Part shown: in pieces, positions 57,245-64,000 of the stretch
How positions within the stretch are numbered: position 1 is the first letter of the stretch
Layout of the letters: each line of letters opens with the position of its first letter
From: Erodium maritimum
Taxonomy: Eukaryota; Streptophyta; Magnoliopsida; Geraniales; Geraniaceae
NCBI GenBank assembly: GCA_963921825.1
Contig: OY997589.1
Location: 16,203,735 to 16,267,734 of the forward strand
Direction of reading: 5' to 3'
Length of the DNA stretch: 64,000 bases
The notes under the pieces: model-generated
Seen by the model: only the letters and a program-made list of their open reading frames with translations
Told to the model about the DNA's origin: nothing
The model's database searches: none
Position numbers and translations under genes: made by a program

Positions 57245-58459
57245 ATCGGTATCAAGTCCCTCAGATCGGGCCTGGCAATCGCGTATGCTCGGCCCTGCTG
57301 AAACAGAAGTCCTCCTCTCGGTGGTGGTGGAAGAATCTGCTGCTGTGATAGCATACTCTCTTATCGGCTCTCGTAGGCCGACCTGCAGGACGGTTTGTGA
57401 ATATAACAATCCATGGGCAGTTCCGGCCCAGATGTCCAAACTGTTTGCACGAAGGACAAAACTGTGCCACCGGGGCAGGTCCAACCGACAATGCTGCTCC
57501 AACCCGTCGTGTCCCATCGAAATGGGTTTGTTTGTTGAAACAACCCTGAGGTCCTCTGCCTCATAGTATTGTGAATCCTTGACTACTTTAGGAAGTCACT
57601 CGACCTCAGCCTGTTCTTCCGGGCTCTGGCGGTCTCTTGAAGATGCTTCTCAACGGCTGGCGCATGATCCACTAGTACAGAAAATTCTCGTTCTGAAGGT
57701 AATAACTTGATCCGCGACCGACGGGGTGAGTCCTCTCTCTAACGCCTGTGGCGACTCTCCTCGGTATGCACCATCTCGGCGCGAAGGGTACAGGAACGTG
57801 AACCTCAACTCATACTTAGAGGCGGTCATCCCTCTCTATTGCATATCAAATAGCCGCTGGTGTTGGACCTCTCGAACGGATCGAAGGAATGATACTGTTC
57901 CATGAACAATCTATTGAATATCTAAAAGTCACCTCCGACTCCGATCTGCACGACTGCCACCAGTATCATGCTTCTCTCTCAAACTGGACGGTCGCGAAAA
58001 CATTCTCAGATGACTATCCGAAAACTCTCGAAGTAACCTAGTTGCGGGTAATCCGTCCCAATTTAAAGTACAACTGCCCTGGGGTCCGAATCCCCGGGAT
58101 TGATTGGCGTACTCAAACTGCGAAAATTCTTAAGAGCCTGGCCACGTTGCTGTGCATCTGGCCTGGCTTCTCGATAACGACGGGGTCGGCCGTAAGCACA
58201 GACTCTGGTGCTGGTACTGCAGTCTCCTGCTGAGCGCTGCTGGTACTGCGCGAACCACCTCATCCATAGGGGTCGCCTGAGTCGACTCTGCGACTGGAAG
58301 AACGCTCGGTGGTGACCCTACCGGTCTCCTCAAAACTCTGGTGCCCTATGGAAGCCGCACCCTGGTGCTCGCTATCCATGCCAGATCAACGGCTGATGTC
58401 TGGCTCTGTCCCACATCGGGGCGACTCCTGGTCCCTCTCGGACTGTAAACACGGGACAT
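57245..58459 (-). pseudogene. Gypsy element 2 gag, frameshifted
   Basis: The start is ATG 58459 (MSRVYSP...), matching element 1. Pieces in order: PVGSPPSVLPVAESTQATPMDEVVRAVPAA across two frames, FRSLSTPINPGDSDPRAVVL (58120-58063) for the start of the gag core, and an intact nucleocapsid knuckle CPSCKQFGHLGRNCP (about 57455-57411) with all four CX2CX4HX4C ligands. The core between 58060 and 57570 has no long frame. The knuckle is preserved although the frame is broken, unlike the copy in element 1. Confidence 0.75.
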
Positions 58460-60530
58460 CTCGTGTACTCGTTGCATTTAAACTTAGGTACTCATAATGC
58501 AATTTAACTCAAGTGGTTCGATTTATCAACAAGGGACGTTCTCATGCGTCTTAAAGGGATCCCTACTTGGATCGCTAGTACGAAGTCTCGTTTAGAACAA
58601 CCGGTTCGATCAAAACGCAAGGACGTTCACGCGCGTCCCACCAAGATCATAAAAAGATCAACCGCACTTGGCTCAGTAGATATATATATATATATATAAT
58701 ACTTTATATAAAGGCAGAAAAGGCCGCAACTTAGTGCGTCTCACAACAGCAACCAACGGTGCTCAAACAAATCAATCAACTCTCATAGGAGGAACAATCT
58801 CAATCAATTCACCCAGTTCACAAAACATCAAGCATATCCCTCGATTTGGGTCTCTTCCCAACACTAGGGTCTAAAATCGCAACATGATACATTTAACAAT
58901 TTATGTCTTTAACTCTTTTCCATAATCTTCCTCCCTTACTTATTCCTTACAACATTCATGTCGATCTCACGTCGTTACAACCCGATTCAGGCATCCACGA
59001 ATCTCGTTGTAACCACTTGACATCCCTCTATCACGCTCGACTACAGTGGCGCCCCTGAGTCAGCCCGTGATAGTGCAAACACTTCAGTTTCTACCGAAAA
59101 TTCGGCATGACCTGTTTGTATTTTTTTCTCTAACCGTCCGCTTAAGCGGGACATTATATAATAACCTGTACACAGAGTCCTACTCATAAGGTGCACACAA
59201 AACATCGCAAATACACAACCTCTTAAACGCCATAAATAACCCATGTGGGTTTTAGCAAATAGCTCATTATTACCCGATCAATTTAACCCTTCAGGTTTTA
59301 CTTAAAAATTAACGGCCGACCCAAACGGCAATTCCTTCAATAATTATTTAACCAGCGTGTCACAACCGACCTGAGCATCGTTCGTTCACCCGATCTAAAC
59401 CCGATCTTAGTTTCAATCTTAATCTCTGTCTCGACTTACTTCCCATTTCAATTTCAAGTTAAGCTTCAGCTTCAAATTCGAAGTCAAATTCAAACTCACT
59501 ATCGATTTCGCCTCAAAATTAATTTCGGCTTTAATTCTTAAATAACGGTGGGCACTTAAACAAGTCGATAATTACCAATAGATTTTCACAAGGCATTCAA
59601 CACTTAGAGTTCTCACGCTCCGCAAAGTACACAACACAGTCAATACACAAGGTACACAACACAATCAAACCACGGAGTTCTCATACTCTTCAAAGTATCC
59701 AACACAATCAATAACCGAAATTCCCATGTTCCTCGAAGTTCTCAGTGTACGGAGTTCTCGTGCTCCCCCAAATTCTCAATACAATCGGTATGCGGAGTTC
59801 TCGTGCTCCCAAATACAACGGACCTCGCAGTTATAGCACTATTTACCGACACTCGGTCGGAGGGAAGGCGCACCCTATCACGGTTCGTAGCTCGTTTTAC
59901 CAACACTCTGTCGGAAGGTAGGTACACCTTGTCACTGGCATTAGCACGTTTTACCGACTCCTAGTCGGAAAGTAGGCACCCCTTATCACAGAATCTGAGC
60001 ACATTCTACCGGCACTCGGTCGGAAGGTAGGCACACCTTATTACCAAATCTGAGCACACTTTACCGACTTCTAGTCGGAAGGTGGGTACACCTAAACGAA
60101 ATCACCCATAAAATCGCAACTGTCGTAGTACACTCTTAGCTTAGCAACTCACACCATTGCCACCAGACCACAAAACTCAACTTGACGATCTTTCTTAACA
60201 AATGATTCACTCAACAACCAATTTATAACAGCTTGATAACCGCTCGTTAACCCAATACCGATCTCAACCGTTCGGCTTCACCGATCATTGTATCTTACAG
60301 TCCCTAGGGTAAGGATCCCAATCAAGCGAGGTAACCATCATAATAAAGAGATTTAAGTTTAATGAACCATTGAGACAAACAAGGTTCGTGTCGTTCCCAC
60401 TCTACGCATCAAACATTTTCACTAGCGTCACTGAGCACACGACTTAGACCTCCTAACTCTACCCACCTAATTGACGTTGGTCCGAGGTTTTGAAAATAGT
60501 TCAAAATTTAACCTGTTTCAAATGAAACCA
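58460..60530 (-). other. Gypsy element 2 5' untranslated region
   Basis: No gene. Includes a TA repeat at 58680-58699 and the repeat block at 59570-60110. Confidence 0.7.
59810..60100. repeat. ~60-bp tandem repeats TTTACCGACTCYNGTCGGAA in 5' UTR
   Basis: About five units with core ACCGACACTCGGTCGGAAGGTAGGC (shown here in general form), each a short palindrome CCGA...TCGG followed by CACCTTATCAC. They lie beside degenerate GGAGTTCTCGTGCTCCC units (59590-59800), which are the units expanded in element 1. Confidence 0.8.
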
Positions 60531-60543
60531 AGCTCTGATACCA
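60531..60543 (-). promoter_or_regulatory. Primer-binding site of gypsy element 2
   Basis: TGGTATCAGAGCT on the minus strand, 3 nt from the 5' LTR; initiator-Met type. Confidence 0.93.
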
Positions 60544-60546
60544 AAT

Positions 60547-63523
60547 TGTCACGCCCCAAATCCGGTTTTGGCCGGACTCGAGACGTGACCCGAAACAATC
60601 GAAATAAAGGTAGTGAAACTATAATAAACTCTTTTGACACTGAAAGCGAATCCAAAACATTTCTCAATAAAGTGTCAAAGCTTGACAAGTAACATAAGGT
60701 AAATAAAGTTTAACAAGTGGACCAACACATCTCTCATAAAACCCTCAAGGCATCCGGAAGCTCCCGAGCCTCGAATTCCCCCGATCTCAAGTACACCTGT
60801 ACACACAATAAATAAATAAATAGGGGTGAGCTTACGCTCAGTAAGGAAAATCGTAAACAACTTTAGCCTCCAAGTTTAATATTAAAACTGATTTAGTTCG
60901 ATGTCACAAAAGTATTTAAAACCCTTAGACCAAAAGATAAAAATAAACAAATAAAAAGCAACGAGAACAATAGCGCATTCTCAAGATTTAAGATAACTTC
61001 CCAGAGAACAAATAGAGAACATTATAACAAAATATAAGATCATCACAACTGGAAACGAGTAAACACTATTAAACAAAGGAAAGCTATGGAATCAGTGTAA
61101 TGAAATAGTATCGCTTTTTCGACGATAACAGTATCTTAAAGATTCCAGGAAAACACTATAAAGAATCAAAACTCATTAAAATGGGAGCAATTAATATCAC
61201 GCCAACCACTCGCTTTCTCAAGCCTCCGATCCACGGGTAGATTCTGGGATCACATCGGTTCCCATATTCCGATCCACCAGAGTACCCATATCATATCAGA
61301 TTTTCCCTCGGTCCAGAGGAAGCACATGCGTCGGGGCACCGGAAACAATCCCAAATGGGCGCTTATCATCGGGATTCCCAGAAATGCCTCCAAAGGACCT
61401 TATGCCATAGGGAACCAAGGTAGTGCTCCACTGGGACGCACATCCTTGGGTGAAATCTTAGTAACCATCTCTCAAGAAGTAACCCAAATAATATCCCGCA
61501 GAATCTGCTCATAATCAATCTATATATCACGCAGGATCTGCCAATAATCAATAATATCCCGCAGGATCTGCCAATAATCAACTCTCGTAATGTCCAATAA
61601 CTAATGCCCTCAGGCTCCAATACTCAGTCCATATCTCACTGTATCTGTCCAACTCCAACCACCACAACGGCACCGGATTACTCCCCCCCCCCCCCCGATG
61701 TAGTACCAACCAAGCAAACAAACAGACAAACCAATAAACGAGCATACATTCAAGAATAAGAATAAAGGAACAAGCATTTCATTCATCCATCAAGCAACAC
61801 ACGTCGGAACACATTTTCATCACAACCCAGACAACCAACACCATTTCATACTTACCGTACATTTACCTGTCACCAACCACTGGTACATCGATCACCTGAT
61901 TGTACCCCTTTGGCACAACCAGTCGTACTCGATCATCCGTTCAACCAACAATTATATCAACATAAACACTCAATCAACCAAGTATGCATTCAACCAATCA
62001 ATCATCATGTGAACTAACAAATAGTCATTCAATAATAGACGTTAATCTAGTTTCATTAGACTCTTAAGTTAACCTAATAACTAGCAACCAAGCATGTGAA
62101 CCTAGCACACAACTAATCCGAGAGCTCTTCACAGCCTCTCTACCAGTCAATCAATTTCCCAAGTATTGAAAGCACACTTCACTAATTGTCATTGTCCTAA
62201 ACATGCATACTAGACTCATCCATTTATTAGTAATTGAAATACGATTATTCTAGTTATTCGCATCCTATAGGCAATTCTAGGACCTTTCCGATTTTATTAT
62301 CCTAGTCATGCATACTAAGCGTTAATTAAGAATTTAAGACTTTCCCTACCTTGCGGTCTTCCTCTAATAATACTCTGATGAAAAACTCGAGTGATCACAA
62401 CTCCGTTCTTCACACGGGTTCCGGCGTGATCTTCGTCCTTCTAGCTCGGTTCCAAGCCCTTGCTCTCGGGCGAAGTCCCGTCTTGAATTAATTAAATCAA
62501 TTAATTAAATCTGATTTTTAAAATAAATCTTTGAAACCGGGTTGACCCGGATCCAATCCCAGACCCGGATCCAGATCTGAACAGGTCCAGCACCTGACCC
62601 GGACCCGGCCCCAGACCTGACTCCAGCCCAAGTCCAGACCCGTCTGCGCCTGGGCCGAGGCCTGGTATGAGGCCCAATGCTCTGACCGAGGCCCATTTGA
62701 CCCGGCTCTGGCCCAAGTGGCCTGTCTCGAGTTCGTCTGGTTCGTGGGTCAGGCCGGCTAGGTTTCCGGCTTCTTTCTGGCGGCAGACGGCGGCGGAAGA
62801 GTCGGAGTGAGGTTCTCGACGGCGGCGATGGTGTCAAGAGATCCAGAACGTCTTGGGAAGGTCGTCAGGGCTACTTTCGAGCTCGCTCGCTCCGGATCCG
62901 GCGACGTGAGGAAGCCTCGTCGGCGAGAACTTCAGATCTGGAACACGAGGTTCCGGCGAAGCTCTTCCGGCCTGCTCGACTTGAAATGACCTCGCAAAAG
63001 GGTCGAATCTCAGGCAAAAGGTGAGGGACAGAGCGAATCGGGGTCGGAAAGAAGCTCACCGTGACTGGCTCGTGATTCCGGTGAGGTGAGCTACGAGTCG
63101 AAGACGACGCTCGTCCGTTCGCTGCGAGTCAAGGAAGAAGGAGTAGAAAGGGGGAAGTGAGCTGCTGGGTCTTGGTGAGGCGCGGAAGTGAGGGACAGGG
63201 GTGTTCTCCACGACGGCGCTGTCTCCAGGGTCAGGTTCGTGAGAGCAAACGGCGACAGAGGAGAGCGAAGGCTCTCGGGAACCGTTTGTGCAAAATGGGA
63301 GATGAACAGTGCTGAGCTAGGGTTAGGCACAGGCTTCGGGCCTTGGCGAGTTGGGCTTGACACCCGCGAGTTGGGCCTGGTCAGGCTCACCTGATTCAGC
63401 CCAAAACTGTTCTTCTTCTTTCTTTTCTTTTTTTTTCTCTCTTCAAACACACTCATTGCAGAATACTACCCCCATGTTTCAAGTTGCCAACTATTACCCT
63501 TTTTGAAAGAGCGGGGTTTTACA
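60547..63523 (-). mobile_element. Gypsy element 2: 5' LTR
   Basis: 2977 bp. Nearly identical to 52576-55164 apart from the 348-bp segment 61614-61961 (which includes the C14 tract 61683-61696) and small differences in the GACCCGGA-rich block (62545-62600). The open frames here, repeated in both LTRs, are not genes. Confidence 0.92.
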
Positions 63524-63528
63524 CTAAC

Positions 63529-64000
63529 CGATGGCTGGATCCACCAGCGCCAATGGCTATTTTCCCATTGACCAATAGTTAATCCTTAAAGAAATAAATT
63601 TTTATTTTGAAGAAAACAAAATTAATTGCTAAAACTAACCCTAATTATGTACAAAATCTGATGTTTAGCATAAAAAAAATTCACACCTTCCATTCCAACT
63701 CTTCCAAACCCAAAATCTTGTATTCTCTATATAGTTGTTCGAAATGACGAGCAATTCCGATAAAAGCAAAGAGCTCCTCATACATGATCAACATGCTCAT
63801 CATGCACTAAAAGCAAACCTCATTGAACATATTTGGCGACGCATAATTATATTTTATTGTAGTTTATTTCGATTATTATGTTAGCCTTTTAAATACTTTC
63901 AATAAAAATATTGTGTTTATTTACTTTCCGTGTATTAAAAAAAATTTATAATATTTTTTTATGATATCAGTCTATCCTATCAGCAGACATAAAAAACATA
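63529..64000 (+). mobile_element. Harbinger-like non-autonomous element, right fragment
   Basis: Resumes after CTAAC. CCAATGGCTATTTTCCCATTGACCAATAG-like leader (63549-63577), then a short frame at 63744-63884 (46 aa) that reads MTSNSDKSKELL and ALKANLIEHIWRR. The latter resembles the C-terminus of plant Harbinger transposases (LxxDLIEHLW). The start of the leader joined to the end of the gene suggests an internally deleted copy. Continues to or past the window edge. Confidence 0.5.

Larger units (their letters stand above)
52576..63523 (-). mobile_element. Gypsy element 2, complete, with TSD
   Basis: 10,948 bp in minus orientation, flanked by CTAAC at 52571-52575 and 63524-63528. Order on the minus strand: 5' LTR (63523-60547), PBS, repeat-rich 5' UTR, gag, non-coding interior, pol tail position, polypurine tract, 3' LTR (55164-52576). 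LTRs are nearly identical outside one 348-bp gap, so insertion is recent. It lacks readable RT and integrase, as does element 1, so it is non-autonomous. Confidence 0.93.

Overview
This is nuclear DNA of a flowering plant, probably a eudicot. The evidence is GT-AG intron structure, a plant-specific HIPP gene and a DUF4408/DUF761-type gene, and a dense mosaic of plant transposon classes: Ty1/copia, Ty3/gypsy, TRIM, non-LTR retroposons, MULE, PIF/Harbinger and hAT. I cannot name the species. Only two convincing host genes are visible, both on the minus strand: a two-exon heavy-metal-associated isoprenylated protein (7327-7998) and a single-exon DUF4408/DUF761-like membrane protein (50385-51083).

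Layout. 1-4974: long gypsy-type LTR in forward orientation, holding a complete copia-like solo LTR (2080-3767). 5643-6966: MULE-like foldback element with internal ~270-bp repeats. 7327-8060: HIPP gene. 9395-9790: ~395-bp hairpin. 10394-11358: broken PIF/Harbinger transposase. 11781-14419: solo LTR of 'family A'. 14602-32774: Ty1/copia element, broken by a hAT element (16358-17255) in its integrase and by a nested LTR stack (18864-30098) in its RT/RNase H region; it ends in a duplicated LTR. 20739-29587: gypsy element 1 (minus strand) inside a family-A LTR. 33334-34126: intact TRIM. 34524-39078: non-LTR retroposon split by a solo family-A LTR (34633-38165). 39156-40532: second retroposon. 41839-43343: second MULE copy. 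43379-43890: MULE-type MITE. 44610-45033: PIF/Harbinger SANT-domain remnant. 46122-46990: LINE ORF1 remnant. 47203-48392: third retroposon. 50385-51083: DUF4408/DUF761-like gene. 52576-63523: complete gypsy element 2 (minus strand), inserted in a non-autonomous Harbinger-like sequence that ends near the window edge.

The insertions were resolved mainly by matching target-site duplications (TSDs) at both ends, so the order of nesting is well supported. The most interesting content is (i) two gypsy copies that share a long interior with gag and the extreme pol end but no visible RT or integrase, suggesting a mobilised non-autonomous (LARD-like) family; (ii) two MULE copies with expanding internal repeats; (iii) a TRIM with near-identical LTRs; and (iv) a family of short retroposons sharing a 3' tail. 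No CRISPR, operon or other prokaryotic system is present. All alignments were done by eye, so identities are qualitative.
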